Assembly: GCF_000350225.1 (NCBI RefSeq)
Contig: NW_005179194.1
Span: forward strand, 1-64,000
Origin: Chondrus crispus
Lineage: Eukaryota; Rhodophyta; Florideophyceae; Gigartinales; Gigartinaceae
Direction: 5' to 3'
DNA: 64,000 nt
Shown here: positions 19,177-28,106 of the stretch, piece after piece
Layout of the letters: each line of letters opens with the position of its first letter
Position numbering within the stretch: the stretch's first letter is position 1
Program-made: the position numbers and the translations under genes
Notes under the pieces: model-generated
Seen by the model: the letters and a program-made list of their open reading frames with translations, nothing else
Told to the model about the DNA's origin: nothing
Database searches by the model: none

Positions 19177-20430
19177 TCATGAGTAGCGCTCTGTAGCTAT
19201 CAACCAATCAGCTACTTTTTCTGCACACACGGCTGATACCTCATGAAGCCCCTGTACAACTCGCATCACTTGCACGGCCGCACGCCTTGAATCACGGCTT
19301 CTCCAAAAGGCCACAATTTCTTCGTCAGAGGAAGTCTTCATCGCGTGCTCTATCTTGTGATACTGACCGTGCGTTGCAGCCTCAAAGATTTTCCGCGATA
19401 TCTCTGCCGAAATTCGTGGCTCCCTGTGGTGCAACGTTGTCGGCATGAGTTGGACCTTCGGCATTGTCAGTTCGCCGACCATGGGTACATTGCGGGTAAG
19501 CAAGGCCCTTCTTGCTAATGCGATGGCTGATGCAGACGCGTAGTGACGGTCAGTCGTCAAACGCACAAAAAGCGTGCTCGGGTATGATTTCGTGGCATTG
19601 TTCAGGGCACGTTGGCTGCCAGGGGATATGTATAAGGCCTGACCGACCATACTCGGCATTTCGTTCGAAGAGGATAGAATAGATAGCATGGTCGCGCCTG
19701 ACGATATCCCAACAGCGTATATTGGGGCAGTCGATGGAATGGTGCGGTCAACTCTCCAACGCTTTGTTGCTATCATTACCCGGGAGACATCTTCATTTTC
19801 CCAGTGTGGATACCTTGTGCTCCAGCACCCTGTGACGCGGTTCGAGGAGGTTACTGCAAGTAGAGCAAGCCTCTTACGGAGGAGGTGTGCAGCTATGTGT
19901 CGATGCTCAGGAAGTTGGAACCAGTCACTGGCCTGTTGTCGACAGCCATGTATCAAAAGAGCTATGCCTCGCAGTCTCCGTGCCGGAAAAGGGTTATGGA
20001 AGGCAACATTAATCCCGTTGATTTCTCCCGTTTGGTAAGTCTTCTTATCTTTGCTCGAGTCCACGTCGAAAACCAGCTCGAATCGTGGCCTAGACGGAAG
20101 GGATGGCGATGTGTCTGTACTGAGATAGTGACGGCCAAGTGGGGACCAAAATCCTTGAAACCAAAGATCCAGTTTTCTTAGGAATCTGGAAACTGTCAGT
20201 GCAGCGGAAGTTGGCGGCTGTGTTGAAAACGAAGTTGTTTCACTTTCGCTCATCGCAGTAGGGAAGGAATCTTGCTCATTTTCAGAGTTGAGGTTGCGAA
20301 TCTTCCCATGATGTCGCTCGCTCGAAGCAGTGACCGGAAGTTGATTATTTCCTAACCGGAAGGTTAGGCCGAGGATCAAAGCGCAAATGCCGAACAAAAG
20401 AATGATCTGCAGGTGCTCGCGAGAAGCCAT
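19177..20430 (-). CDS. membrane-anchored alpha/beta-hydrolase-like protein
   Basis: This 417-aa protein has a single N-terminal membrane helix (about residues 8-25) after a short positively charged start, which suggests a signal-anchor. A polar linker of about 90 residues follows, then a region with alpha/beta-hydrolase signs: LIHGCRQQASDWF (an HG oxyanion-type turn at 161-162) and GISSGA at 241-246, a GxSxG nucleophile elbow with Ser243. A C-terminal His that could complete the triad lies in the HHREP or HGQYHK segments, but I cannot assign it. Substrate is unknown. No secretion-only signal or other domain was seen. Confidence 0.65.
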   Translation of the reverse strand: MASREHLQIILLFGICALILGLTFRLGNNQLPVTASSERHHGKIRNLNSENEQDSFPTAMSESETTSFSTQPPTSAALTVSRFLRKLDLWFQGFWSPLGRHYLSTDTSPSLPSRPRFELVFDVDSSKDKKTYQTGEINGINVAFHNPFPARRLRGIALLIHGCRQQASDWFQLPEHRHIAAHLLRKRLALLAVTSSNRVTGCWSTRYPHWENEDVSRVMIATKRWRVDRTIPSTAPIYAVGISSGATMLSILSSSNEMPSMVGQALYISPGSQRALNNATKSYPSTLFVRLTTDRHYASASAIALARRALLTRNVPMVGELTMPKVQLMPTTLHHREPRISAEISRKIFEAATHGQYHKIEHAMKTSSDEEIVAFWRSRDSRRAAVQVMRVVQGLHEVSAVCAEKVADWLIATERYS

Positions 20431-22358
20431 TTTATGAGGTCTATGTCAGCGAGTTCTCGCAGTTGAAGTGCAGGAATGCGGACGATGTCACGATCTGTCC
20501 GCTGTAATCATATTTGTGCGTACTGCTTGGAGATTGCAGTTGAGCTGTGTTCAGCCAAGGAAGGCCTGCGACAATTACCGCTCTCACATTTGTCGTACTG
20601 TACAGGCGGAACGAGATCTGTTAACTGATGTACATATTCCCGGCCTGGTTTCATTATGATGCCTGCTTCTGCTGTTCGCAGTCTTCGCATTGCAGTGGTT
20701 CGTGTCACCGGGACGAGGAACCAGCTGGGCGCGAACGTGTTGAGGCTTAGTTGAATTGGAAGCGCATTTAATTTTTTTTACCAGCACAAATGACCAGGTC
20801 GGCAGAGGAACGGCGCAACGCAGCATGTTTGAATCGACCGGTGCGAAGCTAGCGTATCGAATTTTGTCCAAATAGAGCATCAGACGTAGTTGTGGAATCT
20901 CTGTTCAACTGCAAAGATTTTTGGCTTCAGAAAATGCATGCGAACGCCACCCATCGATGTTGAATGCGATCGTCATTGCGCCACCTCCGGGATAGGGTTT
21001 TGAGCTTATTTTTCAGAATTATGGAAGTCGCAGGGACGACGTGGTTGGAAGTTGAAAAGACGCATCTTTCATAACAAAAGATATCTTGTCTTCCTGCCAG
21101 ACTTGTGCATCTTCTGAAATTCGGTCTTCCGCACGTGGGTGTTCTTACAAGGGCATGGGCGGGACGACGTTTTTCGGCCTGAGGAGTAACGTGATGTCAG
21201 CTAGTCTCCCAACTTGTGCGAGCTCCTCAGAGGACCTCTTGCACATTTTTACAAAGTCAGCGTCAGCAAAATATGCGTTGTCCCTAACAGTTTGCTACCT
21301 CCCATATCGGACAAGCATTATGCACATTTACGCGCGAGTCGGCTTTCCCGTGCCGGCTTGCTCCTGAGGTGTGCAACATAGAAGCGGATACGTCTTAGGA
21401 CTTAAGCCTTTGGGTACGCACTTTTCTGTAGTCGTCACCCGGGCCCATTTTCCCAACACAGTCGAGTATAGGCGCTAGCAGCAGGCTGCACAGGAGAGAT
21501 TTGAAATTCCGTATTAGTGGCTTGCTCCAATGGCGCACGGATTCTTGCACCTGTTATATTGCCGTATTCCCGTGTGATTAAGAGCGCGGCGGAGGGTTCC
21601 TGTCATTAGTAGCGAATTAGTGAGTAGCCAGACCTTGTAGGTCAATCCAATGAATCAAATCGTGCATATTTGCAGGTAGGGAAAGAGCGATCCACAGCAT
21701 GTACTGCTCCCCCTGGCAAGCATAGCAGTAGGGCGAGATGGCGAAGGTGCGCGCCCGTACCTAAGAACGCTATCAGGCGTAGAGTTGCATCCTTGATTAC
21801 AACCTTGAGCGCAGTAACCCTTTGGAATGAATCACTCTGTTGGTCATCCGCGAGCAATAGAAAAGGTCCCTACAGTAATACAATGGGAGGAAAGATCTGC
21901 CGAGTGCATTTCAGCAACGTGAGACTTGTTTCTCCTGGAGGATTCTCTTTCAGCCAAGCAATTGGCGAAGGCTCTTGGGGAACAATGCAACCGCAATTCC
22001 CGCACCAGTCATGCGATGGGCAATATAAAGAACGTATTCTCAGAACTTGCAAACCGTTGCGGTGTTGCCATGATTTAAGTGTGGATAGGAATGAATGGAA
22101 GAGCACAATCGAAATGCAAAAAAAGCCAAATACGTGAGAAACAGTCTCTATTGCTGCTGAGCACTCTCCGACCGCGGCATCGTCTCTTGTACCTCCATAG
22201 CGTTTTACGCCGGTATTTTGACATTCCTAACATCTGCGAACAGCAATCGCGCAGCGTATCGTCTGGACACGGGTATGGTACACTCGCCCTCGATTGTAAC
22301 ATTGCCCAGTTCTGCGGCCGTCGTATCAGGTCGTGTTCTCTAATTGGTCTGAGAGACT
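20431..22358. other. intergenic, no gene seen
   Basis: This 1.9-kb stretch lies between divergently read genes (hydrolase leftward, HslV rightward). No ORF with a recognisable domain and no convincing intron signals were found. The promoters of both genes must lie here. Confidence 0.45.
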
Positions 22359-23042
22359 ATGTTCTTCACCAAGTCGTCGGCCGTCATGCGGTCAACGATT
22401 GGTTCGGTAGCTGCCGGGATCACCCGATCCACAACGCCCCTTTATGCACAAAGACAAATCCAGCCATCAAGATCCACTACCGTGATAGCCGTACGCAAGG
22501 ATAATTCAGTAACGGTAGTCGGTGATGGACAAGTCACTCTGGGTGCCACTGTTGTCAAGCCAAATGCTCGCAAAGTTCGCAGGCTTGGTTCAGAAAAGAA
22601 AGTCATTGCTGGTTTCGCAGGCGCCACAGCGGACGCGCTCACGCTTATAGATCGACTGGAGGGTAAGCTCGATGAACATCCAGATCATCACGATCAGCTT
22701 TTGCGGGCTTGCGTCAGCTTGGCCAAAGATTGGAGGATGGATAAGTATTTGAGAAGGCTCGACGCTTCGTTGCTTGTATGCGACGAATCCATATCTCTGT
22801 ATGTCACGGGCACGGGAGATGTTTTGGAAAGCCCCGACGGAATCATCGGAATTGGTTCTGGGTCTTCCTACGCTATTGCGGCAGCGAGAGCACTGCTGCC
22901 AATTGACTCCATGTCAGCGGAAGACATTGCAAAGAAAGCTCTTGCAATAGCTGCAGACTTGGACATTTACACCAACCACGGTGTTATCTCAGAATCCATT
23001 TCCACGACTCCCCCGCATGCGGAAAAGAAAGACGACTCATAG
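22359..23042 (+). CDS. HSLV: HslV (ClpQ) peptidase subunit, probably mitochondrial
   Basis: This 227-aa protein is the proteolytic subunit of the HslVU (ClpYQ) two-ring protease, an N-terminal-nucleophile threonine peptidase. A basic, Ser/Thr-rich leader of 39 residues precedes SRSTTVIAV. Thr40 would become the catalytic N-terminus after cleavage, equivalent to the TT start of bacterial HslV. The rest follows the family closely: [48 protein letters not shown] and IYTNH. Such mitochondrial HslV is known from several algae and protists. No HslU gene lies in the window. The stop codon is 56 bases from the 3' end of the convergent allantoinase gene. Confidence 0.93.
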   Translation: MFFTKSSAVMRSTIGSVAAGITRSTTPLYAQRQIQPSRSTTVIAVRKDNSVTVVGDGQVTLGATVVKPNARKVRRLGSEKKVIAGFAGATADALTLIDRLEGKLDEHPDHHDQLLRACVSLAKDWRMDKYLRRLDASLLVCDESISLYVTGTGDVLESPDGIIGIGSGSSYAIAAARALLPIDSMSAEDIAKKALAIAADLDIYTNHGVISESISTTPPHAEKKDDS

Positions 23043-23098
23043 CAAAGTAAACTCCAGCTTTTGAAGGCCCCAGTTATGCATTCGATTTTGCTGCGTTT

Positions 23099-24844
23099 TT
23101 ACTTTCGCGTTATTGCGCTTTTCCATTCGTCTGGTGCTATTGACCGACTCAGGCCGGTCTTAGACGAACGAAACAGGAGCTTCCCGAGCCTCGCGTCGAA
23201 TTGAACACGCTCATGCATTGAGGTGCCCTGCGAATTGTAAATTGATCGCCCTCGCAACAAGGTGCGGAGCACAATGCCCCGCACCTTAAGTCCATGGTAT
23301 GGCGACAGTTTATGGCGATGGTGACATTTGTCCTCAGTTAGTACTTGGGATGATTCTGGGTCCCAAATGACAATATCAGCGTCGAGACCAGCCTTCAGGA
23401 ATCCCTTCATATTGTCAATGCCAAAGAGTCGTGCGGGCACTTCACAAAGCAACTCTGCCACTCGACTCAGGCTGGCGTTCATCGCATGAGCTGCTGTCCA
23501 AGTAGCTTGCAGCCTGTACTGCAGCCCGGATATGCCACCCCAAGCCTCAGTCAAGTTACCGTCCGTGGTCTTGAGTTCTGGGGGGCACGGAGAGTGGTCT
23601 GACGCAATCAAGTCAATTGCTCTTGAACTTGCATCATCTTGAAAAGCCTGATGTACTATAAGCTTACGATTATCGTCCGAGCGAATTGGAGGCGAGCACT
23701 TGAAGAGAGTTCCTCCCAAAGCGATTTTTTCTTTTGCCCACATCAGGTAATGAGGACATGTTTCGGCGGTTACAATCGCCTTTTTCAAGCGATTGCCCCA
23801 CCGGATTTCACGCAATAGCTCAAGAGCCTCGAATGCAGACACATGCGCTATATGAATGTGAACGTTTGAGTTATTCGCTATATCAGCGGCGTAGCGGATA
23901 GCTTCTACTTCCCAAGAAGAAGGACGAGATGCTTCGTAGTCACTGTAGCATCTGTGATTGTAGTCTGAAGCTCGTCTGTTTCGTTCATCTTCTTCATCAG
24001 GGCCTAAATCAAGCTCCGCGTGCAGAATATAAGGGATAGGTTTAGAAACTGCACCTGGCTCCGATGACAGCCGGTCCAACGCACCAATAATTTCTTTCAA
24101 GTTCTTCTTTGAGACATTTGGAAAGTCTTTTGATTGCGAGTCCACCATGAATGATTTGAAAGCCAGTACACCACCATCCAGCAATTCTGTCAAAAATGGA
24201 ACATGAGGCATTGTGATCCCGCCGATGATTCCAATATCAACATAGGACTTTGTCGATGCGAGAGCATTTATCTTTTGAGCTAGGGTTTTGTGGTTTAAGG
24301 TTGAAGGAATGTTGTTAAGGGGCATATCCAAAATGGTTGTTGTTCCTCCCGCTGCAGCCGCTCGAGATGCATATTCAAATCCTTCCCAAGAGGTTCTTCC
24401 TGGTTCATTAACATGGACATGAGGATCGATAAGACCCGGCATGACCACGTGTGGGGAAACATCAACTATAGTTTTCCAAACCAATGACCATGAAGGAGAC
24501 TGCTGCACTATCGCAATGGAGCCCTGATTGTTTATAAATATGTAGGCAGGCTGGATGAATCGATCAGGAAGTACAACTCTTGATGAGAATAATACGTACG
24601 GTGGCTCGGGAAAGCTTGCTGGGTTGTTCAGCACCGTTCCAAGTTTTGCTCGTTGAAGAGACAGATGTGCGTATGGAAGCAGTGAACTCCAATGCGAATA
24701 TAAAATAGGCACGAGAATTGCAATGATCGGCATAAAAAGAAGAGAGACGGCTGTGCAAACGATATAGCTGTGATGGAAACTAGAATTCCGTTCTCCTGAC
24801 CTGGCTCTGCCGAAAGCAGGTGTTGCCTCTTCTGGTTCTGTCAT
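23099..24844 (-). CDS. ALN: allantoinase (dihydroorotase-like amidohydrolase), membrane-anchored
   Basis: Allantoinase opens the hydantoin ring of allantoin to allantoate in purine degradation. Family motifs are clear: GLIDPHVHVNEPG with the metal-binding HVH at residues 142-144, AAAGGTTTILDMPLN, FKSFM with the Lys (about 230) expected to be carbamylated, IHIAHVSA, ETCPHYL, and DLIASDHSPC with the late metal Asp. The open frame runs 63 codons further upstream but begins on GTG with no other Met. The ATG at 24842-24844 gives 581 aa. Residues of about 27-49 form a hydrophobic helix, so the enzyme is likely membrane-tethered, as plant allantoinase is reported to be in the endoplasmic reticulum. 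Dihydroorotase or hydantoinase is the alternative, less likely given the DPHVHVNEPGRT context. Confidence 0.85.
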   Translation of the reverse strand: MTEPEEATPAFGRARSGERNSSFHHSYIVCTAVSLLFMPIIAILVPILYSHWSSLLPYAHLSLQRAKLGTVLNNPASFPEPPYVLFSSRVVLPDRFIQPAYIFINNQGSIAIVQQSPSWSLVWKTIVDVSPHVVMPGLIDPHVHVNEPGRTSWEGFEYASRAAAAGGTTTILDMPLNNIPSTLNHKTLAQKINALASTKSYVDIGIIGGITMPHVPFLTELLDGGVLAFKSFMVDSQSKDFPNVSKKNLKEIIGALDRLSSEPGAVSKPIPYILHAELDLGPDEEDERNRRASDYNHRCYSDYEASRPSSWEVEAIRYAADIANNSNVHIHIAHVSAFEALELLREIRWGNRLKKAIVTAETCPHYLMWAKEKIALGGTLFKCSPPIRSDDNRKLIVHQAFQDDASSRAIDLIASDHSPCPPELKTTDGNLTEAWGGISGLQYRLQATWTAAHAMNASLSRVAELLCEVPARLFGIDNMKGFLKAGLDADIVIWDPESSQVLTEDKCHHRHKLSPYHGLKVRGIVLRTLLRGRSIYNSQGTSMHERVQFDARLGKLLFRSSKTGLSRSIAPDEWKSAITRK

Positions 24845-25182
24845 GGATAGTGCGCGCTTCAGTGGGGAGCAGTGATAAAACGACAGAAAGGTTCGTGCAA
24901 AGCGCTCATGGCTAATTATGCAAAGGGATGGCTTTGTGCAGATAGAGCGATAGAGGTGTTTAGGTGCAAGTATAGGCAGACTGCGTGTGGGAGCGAGATT
25001 TGAAGTGCACTTGCAACACGGTGCTTTACACACTGTACAGTTGTACTACTGTACGGTAGTACTGTACCCTGCCGCACCCTGCACGCACGTACCCGTCCAA
25101 GCACAAGAGAGAGAATACACCATTCTGATACAGTATACTGTACCCAAGGGTACTGTGCGTATGAAGTGGGTAACGCAGTACA

Positions 25183-26332
25183 GGGGACCCTACGCATTAG
25201 TGCCGCCCCGTGTGAGACCCCAAAAACGGCACTATTGGGAGGGTGGCATTAGTAAGTGACGCCGTCACATCCATTTACAGGCACTCGGAAATTAACATCT
25301 GCCTGATCGGCGTTGGTTTTCTATCATGTTTTGCAGTGAGAAACGCGCGCTTTGCTGACCTTGGATGCGATAAAGCGTCTGAAACTTGGCACTCAGATGC
25401 CAGAAGTTCCAGATCTCCAAACAATTCCGCGATTTCCAGCGCAGAGGGTATAGCGCTTCTTCCTATCGTATCCCCAGCGCTCTCATCTTCATCACTTGAT
25501 TGTGTTTCAGGTGGATTCCGCACCGCACGCACTGCGTCGAGGTAGCAGCTTGAAAAACAGGCCTGTTTCGTCGACATGTAGATGTTCTCTGGGTCGAAAT
25601 TGCGCAAACGTGATCGCAGGATGTTGATGTCTTTTGCGACTTCCTGCACTTGTACTTCCCCTCCCTCCCCGTGCAGGGCTACAGAACGAAGATGTCGCTT
25701 GACAAATTTCTCTACATCCACGAGATGCTGTGAACTTGTCAAGCGTGGTGCGATCTTTACCTGTCACCTGAGACTTGAGCATTTGTTCCTTAATCATGAG
25801 GGCCCGCGTTTGTAGGACAGTTTGTGTTACTGGCATTTTTGCTGATCTGGCATAGTTGAGAAATTCAAGGAGCTTCAGTTCGAGATGGGGGACCATAATG
25901 GACTAACGGGTCTTCGCTTGAAGTGACTGGGGCTTCTGGTTGGCTACGCGGAGCAATGCGGGAGCAGTTGCCTTGATGTTTCGTACGGTCCGCTCGGCAA
26001 TGCCGAACTGTCGCATAACGGCTGTGGTACGGTATCCATTGTCGAGCAGATCTGCGATTTCGAGCTTCTGCGATATGGTCAGACGCTTGCGAGTCGCTTT
26101 CGTCTTTTCTGGAACCGGAGCCATAACGACTACAAGCTAAAGTCGGTGGACGGTGTGCAGTAGCTTGAGGAGGATCGGGCTAAAAAGGGCTTTTTGTGTT
26201 TGACACGGACGGGAGACAGCCTAACAGCTGGACCCGTATAACACGTGGCACTTTTCGTGTTCATGCGTCCCGGGGTGCACTAATGGGAGGGTGGCAATAA
26301 TAAAAGCGGCACTAATGCGAGTCCCCCCCCTG
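25183..26332 (-). mobile_element. pogo-like deletion-derivative transposon, copy 2
   Basis: TA flanks (25181-25182 and 26333-26334) enclose terminal inverted repeats starting CAGGGG, with a perfect 14-bp match CGCATTAGTGCCGC at 25195-25208 and its complement at 26306-26319. Subterminal boxes (GGGAGGGTGGCAATAATA type) are shared with copy 1 at 12427-13276. The coding sense is minus. At 1150 bp it is longer than copy 1 but still lacks most of the catalytic domain. Confidence 0.8.
25275..26124 (-). pseudogene. pogo-like transposase remnant, two HTHs and C-terminus
   Basis: From the ATG at 26124 the frame encodes a CENP-B/psq-type HTH (KRLTISQKLEIADLLDNG, then VMRQFGIAERTVRNIK). A TAG (25903-25905) is followed in the same frame by a second CENPB-type DNA-binding half (LELKLLEFLNYARSAKMPVT...LKSQVTGKDRTTLDKFTASRG). 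Switching frames continues with KFVKRH, and the start of the DDE domain (VDETGLFFKLLP) appears in another frame. Immediately after that the sequence jumps to the acidic C-terminus ending RSAKRAFL. The rest of the DDE domain is deleted. Frameshifts and a stop confirm decay. Confidence 0.75.
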
Positions 26333-26334
26333 TA

Positions 26335-27102
26335 CCGATCCCTTCGCCATGTGATAAAGAGAAGAAAAGATTCCTTCGCCATCAGAGTATCCGGGCTGTT
26401 TGCGGCAAGCATTGGAGGAACCCGTGAAGAAATCATCGACGGAAGATTCGACTGAGGACTTGAGCTTGTGTTACGACACCTAAAATTGTTCTGGCCTCCA
26501 AATGGAACAAAGTCTCGTTTGTATGCTACGGTACATGCTGCTACGCTTTCTGCACTCAACCCCGCAGTAGTCAGAGAAGAAAACCCGAAATTATTATCTC
26601 ATAACCCAGTGGCAACTGTTTGGCTCGCGATCGGATTAGTCTCTATGTGAAATGTATTGTAGACGACTAAAAATCTGTACCTCAAAAAAGAGGCTCGACT
26701 GGCCGAGCTTGGTTCTCTGTTTCTTCCAGAAGCTGTTCCAATTTGTCTACGACCAAGACTTCTCGACCCGTTCAAAATGACTACCTGATGATTAGTATGG
26801 CCTGTATCATACTCTTTGAAAATATGTGGAACCGCCAGCTGTTGTGGACGGCGTAGTAAGATGGCTTTGTCTACTGAGCTGTGGAGGCTACGCTCTTCTC
26901 TGCAAGTAGGACAACGAAGGAAGGATTGAATTCTGACATGCACAATTTCTTATACCTATCCAAATCCGGCGCAAGCGCTTAAAACCCTCACCCATCCCAG
27001 TTGCAGATTAACTTGACTTCAAAGCTCAAAACCAGAAGGAAGGTCCCGGTGCTACTTAAAGAGTGCCTCTATTTTCTTTACAGATCGCAGAAGCGACTGA
27101 GT
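26335..27102. other. intergenic, possible short ORF only
   Basis: A minus-strand ORF at 26599-26943 (CPTCREE near its start) has no family I know and may be chance. No other feature was seen. The 3' end of the small spliced gene is at 27103. Confidence 0.35.
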
Positions 27103-27541
27103 CTACTTGGAAACAGGCGGAGATTCATTGCCAGATTTGGCATCTTGAACGATTCCGTTGACAGTGTCAGGTAAGCCTAAAAGACGACCATGTACGTTAT
27201 CCACACTTGAATTCCACCATTGGCTAAACCGACGGAAGATGAAGCCTTCAAAAGAATCCGCCTATGTATGTTGAACCGAGTAGAAGTGTGAGAGAATGGA
27301 AGAAATTGTTAGTACCATCAAACGACGCTCAAGAACTACCAATTCCGGTAGGTAGCAAAGAAAGAAAACGTACAAGTCTCCGTTTCGGTGCAATCACAGA
27401 ATGAGCTTGCGAACGACCCGCTAATTCGTCCAATTGCTGCGATTGATCCTCAGCAGCTTTCCAGAGTGCTCTATGAACTGCAAAGGCCGCCGCGCAGGAA
27501 GAAAAAAAACCCGCAGTACCGGATAGAAGGATATCACGCAT
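27103..27541 (-). CDS. small spliced gene, 108 aa, MIC12/MIC13-like candidate
   Basis: Two exons on the minus strand: 27374-27541 (56 codons, ATG start) and 27103-27261 (52 codons plus TAG), joined in phase 0 across a 112-bp intron. The intron starts GTACGT, carries a TACTAAC branch site and ends CATAG. The protein has a small-residue hydrophobic N-terminal helix (GTAGFFSSCAAAFAVHRALW) and a C-terminal segment FIFRRFSQWWNSSVDNVHGR. A short N-terminal membrane helix plus a distal W-N motif is reminiscent of the MICOS cristae-organising subunits MIC12 and MIC13, but this is a shape match only. Reading without splicing gives a false stop soon after exon 1. It is divergent from the helicase gene. 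Confidence 0.6.
27262..27373 (-). other. spliceosomal intron
   Basis: This 112-bp intron has GTACGT at the 5' end, a canonical TACTAAC branch sequence, a pyrimidine-rich stretch and CATAG at the 3' end. It is the only intron I can define with confidence in the window. Confidence 0.75.
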
Positions 27542-28106
27542 TGAAGGACAGATAGAAAAGCCTGAATGGAGATGTCGGTTAAGAGCGCGTAACTCTTAGG
27601 CTGATCGGATCTGTTCGTGGAAATAATGAAGAGAGCGCAGCAATGCACAATTCTCTTGTTTTCTTTGACGAGAAATCTGAGGAGAGCACGGCGTGATGGT
27701 CGGGAGCGCTCTAAAACCACTCCTTCAGCGGATGAGCGGATGTGCAACGCGGCGAATATGTTGACACGGCGTGGACGGTTCTGCAGTGAATGTATTCGTC
27801 CCCGCTGTTGGCGTCAAGAACAACACGTCTAGAGCACACGTCTGTGTGCGTGTGTTTTTTAAAACCTCTTTAGGACTTCCATTCAAGTGTTAATTTTGTA
27901 ATTGAAAAATCGCAATTGCTCTACATCTTCTGAGCGAGGCCTGGTAGACCGGAGACTGCGTCCTGTCATATTGTCGCCTTCGTCACATTCCCAATCGGCA
28001 AGTTGATCTCCCTCCTCATACCGTCTTCAAGCGGACTCTTTAACGACCTTATCATGACTCTACAGCGGTCCATCTAGCACTCATACGGAATTATTCATCA
28101 GTCGTG
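27542..28106. promoter_or_regulatory. divergent promoter region, spliced gene and helicase
   Basis: These 565 bases separate two divergently read start codons. They must carry both promoters. No clear TATA box was recognised. Minus-strand ORFs here appear to be chance. Confidence 0.45.

Noticed and set aside
24845..25033. 63-codon N-terminal extension of allantoinase
   Set aside because: It begins on GTG, contains no Met, and overlaps GTAC palindromes typical of intergenic DNA here.
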